Origin: Alteromonas genovensis
GTDB taxonomy: Bacteria; Pseudomonadota; Gammaproteobacteria; Enterobacterales; Alteromonadaceae
Assembly (NCBI RefSeq): GCF_010500895.1
Contig: NZ_JAAAWO010000005.1
Coordinates: forward strand, 124,001 to 188,000
DNA length: 64,000 nt
Direction: 5' to 3'
Position numbers and translations under genes: made by a program. Shown here one piece after another: positions 9,661-18,945 of this stretch. The notes beneath the pieces are model-generated. The model ran no database searches and was not told the DNA's origin. It saw only the letters and a list, made by a program, of their open reading frames with translations. The stretch's first letter is position 1; every line of letters starts with the position of its first letter.

Positions 9661-11043
9661 ATGTTTATTCAATACTTATCGTCACACTCCCTTGTATTAT
9701 TCATCATTGCTGTCATCACCTTACTTCTTTTTGTCGGCTCTGTTGCTCTCTCTTTACATTTACATGCTCAACTACGCAATAAAGAAAAGAGTTTTGACGA
9801 GCTATCCAGTGAACTGACATCTCTACAACAACATTTTGCAGTGGTTAGCGCGAAATCTGAACGAGTAGAACAGCTCGAAAATACCAACCAATCCCTCATG
9901 CATTCGCTACATGAAGAGCGTATTACGCTAGCCAGAGTGAAAGCGCAAAACGAGGCTCAGCAAGGGCGAATAGATGCGCTTCATGAAAACCACGAAGAAA
10001 AATTAGCTAATATGGCCGCATCTGAACAACGCCTTCAAACTCAATTTGAAAACCTAGCTAATAGAATCTTTGAAGAAAAGCAGCAGCGCTACACAACGCA
10101 AACCAAACAAAATATTGAGGCAGTGCTCGCGCCGTTTAAGAACGAACTTGAAGGGTTCAAGCGTCAAATATCAGAGCAGCACATAAGAGAAGGGCAAGAG
10201 CGAGCGTCTCTTAAAACAGAGATACTAAGCCTTAAAGAACTTAATCAAAAAATAACAGAAGAAGCGTCTGCGCTCACGACCGCGCTTAAAGGCGATAATA
10301 AGAAGCAAGGGAATTGGGGAGAAGTGGTTTTAGAGCGCATCTTAAAAGAATCGGGCCTAAGAGAAGGGCATGAATTTGAGACCCAAGTATCAGCCAAATC
10401 TGATAGCGGCAGACGTTTACAACCGGATGTTGTCGTCCATTTACCTAACGATAAAGATGTCATCATAGATTCAAAAGTCAGTCTTGCTGCCTATGAGCGT
10501 TTTTACAACTGTGAAGACGAATCACAAAAAGCGCTGTATTTAAGTCAGCATGTGACTTCTATCAAAGGACACATTAAGGGGTTAGGGGCAAAAGACTATC
10601 AAAACCTCAAAGGTTTAAAATCCCTTGATTATGTGTTGCTATTTATTCCCATTGAGCCCGCATTTCTTCTGGCAGTAGAGGAAGAACCAGAACTAGTTAC
10701 CCTGGCGCTCAATCACAACATTATGTTGGTAAGCCCAACTAATTTACTTGTCGCCCTGCGTACAATTAACAATATTTGGCAGTACGAATATCAAAATCAA
10801 AACGCGCAAAAAATAGCAGAGCAGGCCGGTAAGCTTTACGACAAATTTGTAGGCTTTATTAACGATATGGAAAAAGTTGGTAAGTCGTTAGACAGTGCAC
10901 AAGGTAGTTTTGAGCAAGCTATGAACAAGTTGACCCGAGGTAGAGGAAATATTGTACGCCAAATAGAAAACTTTAGAGAGTTAGGGGTACAGCCTAGTAA
11001 GCGATTAGATGACGCTTTACATGGCCCAACAAATGAAGAGTAG
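9661..11043 (+). CDS. rmuC: DNA recombination protein RmuC
   Basis: 460 residues from the ATG at 9661. An in-frame TTG at 9619 lies inside the fumA terminator and is unlikely. Residues about 8-32 are a membrane anchor (LVLFIIAVITLLLFVGSVAL). A long coiled coil follows to about residue 200. The RmuC domain then starts near NWGEVVLERILKESGLREG and includes LQPDVVVHLPNDKDVIIDSK and YVLLFIPIEPAFLLA. RmuC limits inversions at short inverted repeats in E. coli and is presumed nuclease-like (restriction-endonuclease fold); biochemistry is not settled. Stands alone between fumA and the convergent protease operon. Confidence 0.9.
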   Translation: MFIQYLSSHSLVLFIIAVITLLLFVGSVALSLHLHAQLRNKEKSFDELSSELTSLQQHFAVVSAKSERVEQLENTNQSLMHSLHEERITLARVKAQNEAQQGRIDALHENHEEKLANMAASEQRLQTQFENLANRIFEEKQQRYTTQTKQNIEAVLAPFKNELEGFKRQISEQHIREGQERASLKTEILSLKELNQKITEEASALTTALKGDNKKQGNWGEVVLERILKESGLREGHEFETQVSAKSDSGRRLQPDVVVHLPNDKDVIIDSKVSLAAYERFYNCEDESQKALYLSQHVTSIKGHIKGLGAKDYQNLKGLKSLDYVLLFIPIEPAFLLAVEEEPELVTLALNHNIMLVSPTNLLVALRTINNIWQYEYQNQNAQKIAEQAGKLYDKFVGFINDMEKVGKSLDSAQGSFEQAMNKLTRGRGNIVRQIENFRELGVQPSKRLDDALHGPTNEE

Positions 11044-11233
11044 TTCCCACAAACTATATACTCTAAAAGGCGATTCGCCACGAAACTGGTATCTCGAAGG
11101 TGTTTGTACAAAACTCCAATAGCTAGTTAACCTGAATGTCTTAAATGGCTCGGGAGCTCAAAAGCGAATAAATCAGACGCGTTTATCGATGATCGTAATA
11201 GATTATCGAATCAAAGATAATAGTAATGCTAAT

Positions 11234-11274
11234 AAAAAAGCCTTTACCCGAAACGAATTCGGGCAAAGGCCTTT
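11234..11274 (-). terminator. Terminator of the protease/chaperone operon
   Basis: On the minus strand GCCTTTGCCCGAA, loop TTCG, TTTCGGGTAAAGGC, then six T. A long imperfect stem with a stable tetraloop, 18 bp after the last gene of the operon. The plus-strand side ends in a weaker T-rich stretch and may also serve rmuC. Confidence 0.82.
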
Positions 11275-11291
11275 GTTGTAATGAGAAGTGA

Positions 11292-11822
11292 CTAGTTAGA
11301 CTCAAACATGTTTTCAGCAACTTCTATTTTACTTTCTAAAACACCCTCGAAGCTCTTCAGACTTTGAAATGCATTCAGTAAATCAGCCCCTTCAGGAACA
11401 GAGAATACAGCTATATTAGTTCCAGGAAATACAGATACAATCTGTAACCCTGAAGCCTCAGCTATTTCGCTGGCACTCACTTCGTCTTTCAATAGCAATA
11501 TAATATTGCCCGTGACCATTGTAAAATCGCCAGTGAGCAAGTTCTTAACGACATTTCCTTTGCCTATCACTTCGTTGGGTTGAACAGTGACAAAAGACAT
11601 TGAACCATTACGAGCAATAACCTCATCTGCTTTCACTATTGACGTCGGAACGCTAGTAAGACTTCGCTCGAATTTGTATGGACCAAAGTCAGGCTTTTCC
11701 ACCTGAGACCATTCATTGCCTAAGCTACTTTTCATATCGACTATAGAAGCTTGTTTTTCAGCTTGAGCACAACAAGAAATAGTAAAAGCCGTCATACAAA
11801 AAATAAGTTTATTTAGTTTCAT
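11292..11822 (-). CDS. Secreted propeptide-like protein, probable external chaperone of the upstream protease
   Basis: 176 residues with a signal peptide (MKLNKLIFCMTAFTISCCAQ, cleavage likely after AQA). The C-terminal 75 residues read like a subtilisin I9 propeptide or fervidolysin-type prodomain: GNIILLLKDEVSASEIAEAS, then LQIVSVFPGTNIAVFSVPEG, then a helix ending FEGVLESKIEVAEN. It starts 12 nt after the S8 protease stop, in one operon with a shared terminator. By established analogy, Aeromonas sobria serine protease, also a kexin-like S8 enzyme with a P domain, needs the product of the next gene (ORF2) to fold. The function here is inferred from that parallel plus the propeptide-like ending; sequence identity to ORF2 was not tested. 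Confidence 0.6.
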   Translation of the reverse strand: MKLNKLIFCMTAFTISCCAQAEKQASIVDMKSSLGNEWSQVEKPDFGPYKFERSLTSVPTSIVKADEVIARNGSMSFVTVQPNEVIGKGNVVKNLLTGDFTMVTGNIILLLKDEVSASEIAEASGLQIVSVFPGTNIAVFSVPEGADLLNAFQSLKSFEGVLESKIEVAENMFESN

Positions 11823-11834
11823 TTTCCTTCCCTC

Positions 11835-14198
11835 TTATTGTTCAGCGCGGCCAAACGCTCTTACTGAAACACCTTCTAGAACACTGTCTGTAGTGTTGTT
11901 CGCCAGACCAGTAACACCAAAGAAATTATTTCCTCCATCACTGAAGTTAAATGTCGTGTCCCCTGTATCTAAAAGTCTAATGGTCCATGTACCTTGTGCA
12001 CTCTCGCCATAGAAAGCATTCGATAGAAACACCGAATCATTCAAAATATAACCTGGAGCAAAAGCAAAGTCAGGCGTCAATGCCGGTAAAAATAAAGACT
12101 GCTTGGACGACAGAAGAACACTGCGTGTGCCAGATGGTGATGTGACCTCTATCGCAAGATCAGTACCTGCAGATGTTTGTACAGCACGTGTACCAAGTTC
12201 GTCAGTTGTCACAAACCCAAATCCCATCTCTGCGTTAAAAACGTCAAATGAAAACTGCATTGCCTCAATCACGATGTCATCAGCAAATTCAACCTCAACC
12301 GTTAGACCCTGTGCATTGTTGTCAGGAATTGCGCTGCTGAGTGCTACCTCATCAACGCCAATTGCCGACCCCAAACCATTCCAATCGCTAATAATCTCTT
12401 CGCCGAGGGACTCATTGTAAGATTTTGCCATCGAAACTGCTTTACCCGCATCTACACGGCCAAAACCATACAAATTATTAAAGTTGTATCCAGCAGCATT
12501 CTCTACCCAACCATCATGTGCTACAAAAGATTGCTCCTCGCCCATCTCCAGCACTACTTCAGGATTATCAGCATCATTTACTGTACTAGTCGATGCTAGT
12601 ATGTGACGAACATCTCGCCAAGTAAGGGATGGATTAGCAGAAAGAATAAGAGAAATTACACCGGATGCGTTAGGTGCTGCCGATGAAGTTCCATTAAACG
12701 TCGAAGTATAATTGCAACTTTCGTTATCCGGATGTCCTGGGTAATTAAAGGGAAATTGGCTTTGTGCGAATTCTTCACTCACAATACTTGCAAAACTACT
12801 AATTCCAGAACCATTAAAGCCCGAATACCCGTTAACGCAAGTTGCTTGGTCGGTTGTCACCATAGCTGGCGACCATCGCCCATATTCACCTGATGGAGCG
12901 GAAACAAGCGTATTAGCTCCAGCTGTGGAGTAACTAGTATGCTTACCATCAGCATTGACCGCAGCAACACTAAAGTAATAAGGATGTCCCTGCGTAGAAT
13001 CGAAGTTACCATTCAAGCACGTAAGCCCTAGGGCTTCGGCACCATTATCAGAACAAAGGCTACCATCAAATTGCCCGGGACCTGTAAAGTCATTTCCATT
13101 TGATTTAACGTTGATGGCTCCTTTTCCACCCCGTAGTACGCGATTTGGGTATGACTCGATTGCCTCATTAAGAAATGAATATCCGATAAAAGTTGGAAGA
13201 GAACGCCCATAACTGCGATTAAACGCAGAGATTTCCTCACCCATGCCTATACCGCTTCCAGGGAAGCCGTGAACTAATAACTCTGCCTGTGGAATAAGTG
13301 GAGATGGCTGGCCTATATAGTCCATACCCACAAGTCCAGTATCCGGAGAAACGCCTCGGCCACCTTTTCCATTCCAGCCCTTAGCAGCTATAAGCCCAGC
13401 TACGCTTGTGCCGTGGTCACCGCTATTATTTAGTGAAGTCGGATCAGTGCGGTCAATAACTCCTTCGGTCTCTAGGGCAAGAGATTTGTTAGGTACAATG
13501 TTAGGGGAAAGATCTTCGTGACGAAGTTCTAAGCCCGAATCAACTACGACCGCAGTAACTCCGGCTCCGGTTACTCCTTGCGCGTACGCTCCCACAACAT
13601 TGATGTCTTCACCAGCTACCAATGTCGCTTCACCTGCTGCGCTTCGCGCATCAACATTAGCTTGCGCTTGTTCTTCAGTAAAACCAAGCGAGATTAAGTA
13701 ATTGAACCAACCTTGTTTCAGTTCATCACTCAAAGCATAGGCTTTTTGCCCAGTATTACGAAGATGCCACTGTTGAATAGCAAGTGGATCGTTTACAACA
13801 TTTTGTACTCTAATCGTTGCTGACGTTGATTTACCACCGGAATATACGACATATTCAAATGATGCTGGCTGTCCCGAAAATGAAGTGTAAGTAAACTCTT
13901 CGTCTTCAATTGTAACTTGGCCATGACTTAGCACGTACACGCCTTCTACGGGCTCAATTGCAACCCCGTTCTCAGCAATGCTGTAACTTATTGAAGGACT
14001 ATCAACGTCGCTTCCTAATAATTCCCCTTTAATAGGGAGCCACTGAAATGCGGTTGATATTTCAATATTCTCGGCACTTGGTGGTGTATCAACAACTTCG
14101 GTAGTTGAGCTTCCATTGCCATTGCTTCCTCCACAACCAGAAAGAGCCAGCAGTATAACGGCATTGATTGCCGATAGTTTAAAATGTTTTTTGTTCAT
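11835..14198 (-). CDS. Lipoprotein subtilisin/kexin-like serine protease (S8) with P domain
   Basis: 787 residues. The signal peptide ends in a lipobox (LALSGC, Cys22), so the mature enzyme should be lipid-anchored. Residues 40-130 form an Ig/cadherin-like module (IRVQNVVNDPLAIQQWHLRN follows). The S8 domain has Asp220 (AVVVDSGLELRHEDL), His262 (GDHGTSVAGL), oxyanion Asn367 (KSNGND) and Ser505 (FNGTSSAAPNASG). The last 190 residues resemble a proprotein-convertase P domain (GTWTIRLLDTGDT). No N-terminal I9 propeptide is visible in this chain; the missing role may be filled by the downstream gene. All catalytic residues are present. Substrate unknown. Confidence 0.85.
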   Translation of the reverse strand: MNKKHFKLSAINAVILLALSGCGGSNGNGSSTTEVVDTPPSAENIEISTAFQWLPIKGELLGSDVDSPSISYSIAENGVAIEPVEGVYVLSHGQVTIEDEEFTYTSFSGQPASFEYVVYSGGKSTSATIRVQNVVNDPLAIQQWHLRNTGQKAYALSDELKQGWFNYLISLGFTEEQAQANVDARSAAGEATLVAGEDINVVGAYAQGVTGAGVTAVVVDSGLELRHEDLSPNIVPNKSLALETEGVIDRTDPTSLNNSGDHGTSVAGLIAAKGWNGKGGRGVSPDTGLVGMDYIGQPSPLIPQAELLVHGFPGSGIGMGEEISAFNRSYGRSLPTFIGYSFLNEAIESYPNRVLRGGKGAINVKSNGNDFTGPGQFDGSLCSDNGAEALGLTCLNGNFDSTQGHPYYFSVAAVNADGKHTSYSTAGANTLVSAPSGEYGRWSPAMVTTDQATCVNGYSGFNGSGISSFASIVSEEFAQSQFPFNYPGHPDNESCNYTSTFNGTSSAAPNASGVISLILSANPSLTWRDVRHILASTSTVNDADNPEVVLEMGEEQSFVAHDGWVENAAGYNFNNLYGFGRVDAGKAVSMAKSYNESLGEEIISDWNGLGSAIGVDEVALSSAIPDNNAQGLTVEVEFADDIVIEAMQFSFDVFNAEMGFGFVTTDELGTRAVQTSAGTDLAIEVTSPSGTRSVLLSSKQSLFLPALTPDFAFAPGYILNDSVFLSNAFYGESAQGTWTIRLLDTGDTTFNFSDGGNNFFGVTGLANNTTDSVLEGVSVRAFGRAEQ

Positions 14199-14836
14199 TT
14201 ATTATTCCTACTTCAATGATAGGTCCCTGAAAAAATCATTATTATTTATTCTTAAGTCTCGGCAGATTGCTATTAAAATTTTCTACAACACCACTGATAC
14301 TTCTTGCAATTATTACCACATCAATTTGATGTTGAAAAGCGCGTTCTATTCTGCATTGCTCATCAATGTTTTGGCTTCTTTGGTTGAAAAGTTCTATTAC
14401 AGCTGTTGATTAACGAAGAATAGCCGCGCTTTGAAATGATGAGAATTAAAGCTAATCACAGACCGAGCAGTGCCTCGGCTTCAAGTGGCACACCGGGATT
14501 ACGTTTAAATTTAAACCATGGTTTTTTTATAAGGTATTCATAATACGAAGTGATAAATATGGAATTCATCATCTTGTAACCAAATATGTATGAAATTTAA
14601 TTGATGACTTTTAATACTCAATGAAAGGTATCTAACAGCGCCTATAAGTGACTCTGTTTACATGTAGTTTACGTTATTGAAACAAATATCCTAATTTACT
14701 TGGCTTCTTTGGGCTAACAAGTTCGCAGTGCAAACAAATTCATTTCTAATGAGGAATACACTTCCTCATTGTTTCTACTACCATCTTTTACAACGATAGA
14801 TATTGCTATTAGCCCTCAAATATAAGAGGAAAAATT
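14199..14836. other. Long intergenic region between the protease and bkd operons
   Basis: 638 AT-rich bases between divergent operons. I see no convincing gene: the only longer open frame (14116-14409, plus) overlaps the protease start and looks non-coding. It contains a palindrome AAACCATGGTTT (14513-14524) and a perfect inverted repeat just before bkdA1 (14748-14770). The bkd ribosome binding site AGAGGA is at 14825-14830. Confidence 0.6.
14748..14770. promoter_or_regulatory. Perfect 9+5+9 inverted repeat upstream of the bkd operon
   Basis: Arms AATGAGGAA and TTCCTCATT separated by TACAC, ending 66 bp before the bkdA1 start codon. The perfect symmetry and position fit an operator for a dimeric regulator, or a 5'-leader hairpin. 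No T-run follows, so it is not a terminator. The regulator is not identified. Confidence 0.5.
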
Positions 14837-16024
14837 GTGAAAGATAGAAATCATCTCGCAGATGTAAAAACCGTATCCAACGTACAAATAATAAAAAATG
14901 GTGTGGTCGACATCCCAATGCTTCAGATCTTATCTGCTGAAGGAAGTGTCATTGATGGCGCAGTGGAACCCGCACTGACAAAAGAAGAATCACTGAAAAT
15001 TTATGACACCATGGAATACATTCGTGTCTTAGACGAGAGAATGGTGGGTGCGCAGCGCCAGGGTCGTATTAGTTTTTATCTTGCCAGTACAGGCGAGGAG
15101 GCTGCATCGGTAGCAAGCGCGGCAGCGCTGTCGCCAGACGATATGATCATGTCGCAGTACAGAGAGCAGGGTGCATTAGCCTATCGTGGTTACAAAACAA
15201 ATCAGTTCATGAACCAAATGTTCAGCAATAAAGACGACCCAAACAAAGGCCGTCAAATGCCCATTCACTATGGTGACAAAGCGCTGAACTTCATGACTAT
15301 CTCATCACCCCTTGGTACTCAGATTCCACAAGCATCGGGTTATGCTTACGGCCAAAAGATGTCTGGAAAAGACGTTGTTACCATCTGCTATTTTGGTGAA
15401 GGTGCTGCATCTGAGGGTGATTTTCACGCCGGTTTGAATATGGCTGCTGTATTAAACTGCCCGGTTATATTTTTCTGTCGTAATAATGGATATGCCATAT
15501 CGACGCCAGCTGAAGAGCAATTTGCAGGTGACGGAATAGCCTCTCGTGGTCTTGGTTATGGTATTAAGACTATTCGCGTTGATGGTAACGACCCGCTTGC
15601 AGTTTACGCTGCAACGAAAGAAGCCAGGGCCCTTGCTATTGCAGAGAAGTGTCCCGTGCTCATTGAAGCTATGACATATCGCCTTGCTGCACACTCTACG
15701 TCTGACGACCCAACGGGTTATCGCTCAAGAGACGAAGAGAATAAATGGCGCGCCAAAGACCCAATTACCCGAATGGCCAATTGGCTTGAAGGAAAGGGGT
15801 GGTTTGATGAGAAAGAAAATGACAAGCGCGTGGAAAAAGCCAGACAAGACGTGCTTGCAGCCATGAAGGCGTGTGAAAAAACAGATGTATGTGATATCGA
15901 CGACATCATCGAAGATGTATACGACACCCCACCTTGGCATCTGAAAGAACAGTTAGCCTCATTAAAGGCACACATAAAGAAATATCCTCAGAGATTCCCT
16001 AAAACAGCGGGGAGAGTGAAGTAA
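14837..16024 (+). CDS. bkdA1: 2-oxoisovalerate dehydrogenase E1 alpha subunit
   Basis: 395 residues from a GTG start with AGAGGA 6 nt upstream. Binds thiamine diphosphate and decarboxylates the branched-chain 2-oxo acids of Val, Leu and Ile. The ThDP motif is [20 protein letters not shown] (about 186-205) ending in CRNN. The conserved loop [16 protein letters not shown] is intact; this loop holds the regulatory serines in the eukaryotic enzyme. The partners E1 beta and E2 follow with 1-nt overlap and tight spacing. The full-length match to branched-chain rather than pyruvate E1 alpha ([14 protein letters not shown] region) and the operon support the call. Confidence 0.92.
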   Translation: MKDRNHLADVKTVSNVQIIKNGVVDIPMLQILSAEGSVIDGAVEPALTKEESLKIYDTMEYIRVLDERMVGAQRQGRISFYLASTGEEAASVASAAALSPDDMIMSQYREQGALAYRGYKTNQFMNQMFSNKDDPNKGRQMPIHYGDKALNFMTISSPLGTQIPQASGYAYGQKMSGKDVVTICYFGEGAASEGDFHAGLNMAAVLNCPVIFFCRNNGYAISTPAEEQFAGDGIASRGLGYGIKTIRVDGNDPLAVYAATKEARALAIAEKCPVLIEAMTYRLAAHSTSDDPTGYRSRDEENKWRAKDPITRMANWLEGKGWFDEKENDKRVEKARQDVLAAMKACEKTDVCDIDDIIEDVYDTPPWHLKEQLASLKAHIKKYPQRFPKTAGRVK

Positions 16025-17001
16025 TGGCTAAAATGAATTTATTACAAGCAATCAATAACGCCCTCATTACTGCCATGACCGAAGATGAAAAAGTAATGGT
16101 GTTTGGTGAAGATGTTGGCCACTTTGGCGGTGTTTTTCGCGCAACAAGCCACTTACAAGAAAAGTTCGGTAAAGGTAGATGTTTCAACACGCCATTAACC
16201 GAGCAAGGGATTATTGGATTTGCGAATGGATTAGCGTCACAGGGCTCAGTACCAGTAGCCGAAATTCAATTCGGCGATTATATTTTTCCCGCATTCGATC
16301 AAATTGTAAATGAAACCGCGAAGTGGCGATACCGCTCAGGTAGCCAGTTTGATGTTGGTTCGTTGACCATTCGCACTCCCTACGGTGGCGGCATTGCAGG
16401 CGGCCTGTACCATAGTCAATCTCCGGAAGCGTTTTTTGCCCACTGCCCAGGTCTTAAAATTGTGGTGCCGAGAGACCCTTACCATGCAAAAGGGTTATTG
16501 CTTGCCTCGATAAGAGATAAAAACCCGGTTCTGTTTATGGAGCCTAAGCGTCTTTACAGAGCGTCTGTGGCCGATGTTCCTGAAGAAGACTATGAACTAC
16601 CTCTTGGTAAAGCCGATATTGTGCAAGAAGGTAACGACATAACGTTGCTTGGATGGGGTGCTCAAATAGAGATTTTGCAAAAAGCGGCAGATATGGCACT
16701 ACAAGATGGTGTGTCATGTGAAATTGTAGACTTAAGAAGCATATTGCCTTGGGATGTAGAAACGGTAATGCAGTCGGTGATGAAAACGGGACGTTTACTG
16801 ATTAACCACGAAGCACCACTTACGGGCGGTTTTGCCAGTGAAATTGCAGCAAGTATTCAAGAGCGTTGTTTTTTATATCTTGAAGCGCCCATTGCTCGGG
16901 TGTGTGGCTTAGATACACCGTATCCACTGGCTCATGAAAAAGAATATATGCCAGACGAAACTAAAACGTATGAAGCTATCAAGCGTACACTTCACTATTA
17001 A
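16024..17001 (+). CDS. bkdA2: 2-oxoisovalerate dehydrogenase E1 beta subunit
   Basis: 325 residues, the usual length. Starts at an ATG that shares its A with the bkdA1 stop (TAATG), so translation is coupled. Conserved E1 beta features: [18 protein letters not shown] near the N-terminus, [33 protein letters not shown], and the C-terminal transketolase fold with [15 protein letters not shown]. Together with the alpha subunit it forms the alpha2-beta2 decarboxylase of the branched-chain complex in the cytoplasm. Confidence 0.93.
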   Translation: MAKMNLLQAINNALITAMTEDEKVMVFGEDVGHFGGVFRATSHLQEKFGKGRCFNTPLTEQGIIGFANGLASQGSVPVAEIQFGDYIFPAFDQIVNETAKWRYRSGSQFDVGSLTIRTPYGGGIAGGLYHSQSPEAFFAHCPGLKIVVPRDPYHAKGLLLASIRDKNPVLFMEPKRLYRASVADVPEEDYELPLGKADIVQEGNDITLLGWGAQIEILQKAADMALQDGVSCEIVDLRSILPWDVETVMQSVMKTGRLLINHEAPLTGGFASEIAASIQERCFLYLEAPIARVCGLDTPYPLAHEKEYMPDETKTYEAIKRTLHY

Positions 17002-17018
17002 TGACGGGAGAAGTAGTA

Positions 17019-18731
17019 ATGACAATTGAATTTATTTTACCCGACATTGGTGAAGGCATCGTTGAATGTGAATTGTTGGAGTGGTTGGTTAGCGAAGGCG
17101 AACACATTGAAGAAGACCAGCCTGTAGCAGAAGTGATGACGGATAAGGCAACAGTACAAATTCCTGCTATGCATGCTGGCGTAGTAGAAAAGTTGCATTA
17201 TGCTGTTGGCGAAATAGCAAAAGTACACGAGCCGCTATTCTCTATGAAGCCAGACGCTTCTGATGTAAAAGCAGCTGAGACAGATATGGCTGAAACAGAT
17301 ACGGCAGAACCAGACGCAGCTCGGACTAACAATAGCAATTCAATAACTTCAGATGTGTCATCTAATTCATCGACTATCGAAGACTTTATCCTTCCCGATA
17401 TTGGTGAGGGGATTGTTGAATGTGAAATTGTTAAATGGAATGTGCAAGAAGGCGACAGCATAGAAGAAGATCAGGCCGTTGTTGAGGTGATGACCGATAA
17501 AGCTGTAGTGGAAATTCCTGCCAAAAATGCGGGTATCGTTCACAAGCTTTATTATGCACAGGGCGAAATTGCTGAAGTACACAGCCCACTTTTCGCGCTT
17601 TCTGTTGAGGGCGCTGAAGGACAAGAGCAAGCACCAGCCGACGCCAAAGCATCAGACTCTAACAGTGCAGCTAGCGCCAAACCGTCGCCTTCGAATGCGA
17701 ATGCACAAACTAGCAGTAAAGCAGTCGAACGGGAAAACGATACCAAGTGGAAAGACGGCGACTTTGAGCCACCTATTTCTATTCCAGGCAAAGTGCTAGC
17801 AAGTCCTGCAGTGCGTCGTATCGCAAGAGAGAAAGATATTGATTTGCTCAACGTATCGGGTTCAGGGAAAAAGGGGCGTATTTTAAAATCTGACGTTCTT
17901 GAGTCTACATCAGCTTCTACGTCTGCTTCTGAGTCAAGCCAATCGGTGTCTGGTGAAGGTGCTACGTCTACAGCAGCACCAGCGAAAGAGTCTTCAACGA
18001 GCGCAGTTCAAAATAATGTTACAGGCTCAACTCGAGTGGAAAAAGTGCGCGGTATCCAATCAGCAATGGCGAAACAAATGGCGGCCTCTGTTTATACCAT
18101 CCCACACTTTACGGTAAGTGATGAAGTGGTAATGGATAACCTCATTGCGCTTCGCAAAAATCTCAAGCCCGAGTTTGAGAAAAAAGAGGTTAAACTTAGC
18201 TTCATGCCGTTTTTCGTCAAGGCCATGTCGCTTGCGCTTACCGAGTTTCCAGTCATCAACAGTCAGCTCAATGATGAAGGTACTGAGCTTACCTATTTCG
18301 ATGACCACAATATTGGATTCGCGGTGGATTCCAAAATAGGGCTGTTAGTGCCAAATATCAAAGGGGTTCAGCATCTGTCGCTACTCGATATTGCTGTGCA
18401 AATGCAGGATATTATTGACCAAGCAAGAGCAGGGCGAGTATCCGGTGAGCACCTTAAAGGAGGTACCATCAGTATCTCAAATATCGGTGCGATTGGTGGG
18501 ATCACTGCAACTCCTGTGATTAACAAACCGGAAGCAGCCATTGTTGCCTTGGGCAAAACGCAAAAATTGCCACGATTTGATGCCGACGATAACGTGATTG
18601 CTCAGCATATTATGGCGGTTAATTGGTCAGGGGATCATCGCATAATTGATGGCGCAACCATGGTTCGTTTCAATAACCTATGGATGAGCTACCTTACTTC
18701 TCCTGAAAAAATGCTCATGCATTTGAAATAA
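17019..18731 (+). CDS. bkdB: Dihydrolipoyl acyltransferase E2 of the branched-chain 2-oxoacid dehydrogenase
   Basis: 570 residues from the ATG at 17019, which has GGGAGAAG upstream; an in-frame ATG at 17001 overlaps the bkdA2 stop and is the weaker choice. Two tandem lipoyl domains (about 3-77 and 122-195) each carry MTDKA with the lipoylated Lys at 43 and 161. An E1/E3-binding domain follows (VLASPAVRRIAREKDIDL, about 259-295), then a Ser/Ala-rich linker and the catalytic domain with GDHRIIDG (His540). The linker after lipoyl domain 1 contains three 15-bp repeats. Many branched-chain E2 proteins have only one lipoyl domain, so the duplication is worth noting. No lpd (E3) gene follows; E3 must be encoded elsewhere. 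Confidence 0.92.
   Translation: MTIEFILPDIGEGIVECELLEWLVSEGEHIEEDQPVAEVMTDKATVQIPAMHAGVVEKLHYAVGEIAKVHEPLFSMKPDASDVKAAETDMAETDTAEPDAARTNNSNSITSDVSSNSSTIEDFILPDIGEGIVECEIVKWNVQEGDSIEEDQAVVEVMTDKAVVEIPAKNAGIVHKLYYAQGEIAEVHSPLFALSVEGAEGQEQAPADAKASDSNSAASAKPSPSNANAQTSSKAVERENDTKWKDGDFEPPISIPGKVLASPAVRRIAREKDIDLLNVSGSGKKGRILKSDVLESTSASTSASESSQSVSGEGATSTAAPAKESSTSAVQNNVTGSTRVEKVRGIQSAMAKQMAASVYTIPHFTVSDEVVMDNLIALRKNLKPEFEKKEVKLSFMPFFVKAMSLALTEFPVINSQLNDEGTELTYFDDHNIGFAVDSKIGLLVPNIKGVQHLSLLDIAVQMQDIIDQARAGRVSGEHLKGGTISISNIGAIGGITATPVINKPEAAIVALGKTQKLPRFDADDNVIAQHIMAVNWSGDHRIIDGATMVRFNNLWMSYLTSPEKMLMHLK
17274..17318 (+). repeat. Three 15-bp in-frame tandem repeats in the bkdB linker
   Basis: Units 17274-17288, 17289-17303 and 17304-17318 encode AETDM, AETDT and AEPDA. 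They lie in the flexible linker after the first lipoyl domain, where length changes should be tolerated. Confidence 0.8.
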
Positions 18732-18808
18732 GCATCGTTTGAAATAGCTGTCGTTATAAAGAGCTGCGACAGCGTGACTAATTGAGCGCTCAGAAAGTAG
18801 CGCCTTTT

Positions 18809-18842
18809 AAGGGCTAATTGGTACGTCAATTGGCCCTTTTTT
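18809..18842 (+). terminator. Rho-independent terminator of the bkd operon
   Basis: AAGGGCTAATTG and CAATTGGCCCTT pair over 12 bp (one G-T pair) with loop GTACGT, followed by a T-run. 77 bp after the bkdB stop. Confidence 0.87.
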
Positions 18843-18945
18843 ATTGCTCTTTTTTTCTAGGCCCCACTGGCTTAGGAATGTACTCGGTTAACACGAGAGG
18901 TTATTATGGCGTTACAGAGTTATCAAAAATCGATGTAGAGGTTTT

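Noticed and set aside
14116..14409. 97-codon open frame on the plus strand
   Set aside because: Overlaps the protease start on the other strand, is AT-rich with a low-complexity product and has no ribosome binding site.
14513..14524. Palindrome AAACCATGGTTT followed by T residues
   Set aside because: Only 6-bp arms with no loop, and no transcript to end here; likely chance in AT-rich DNA.
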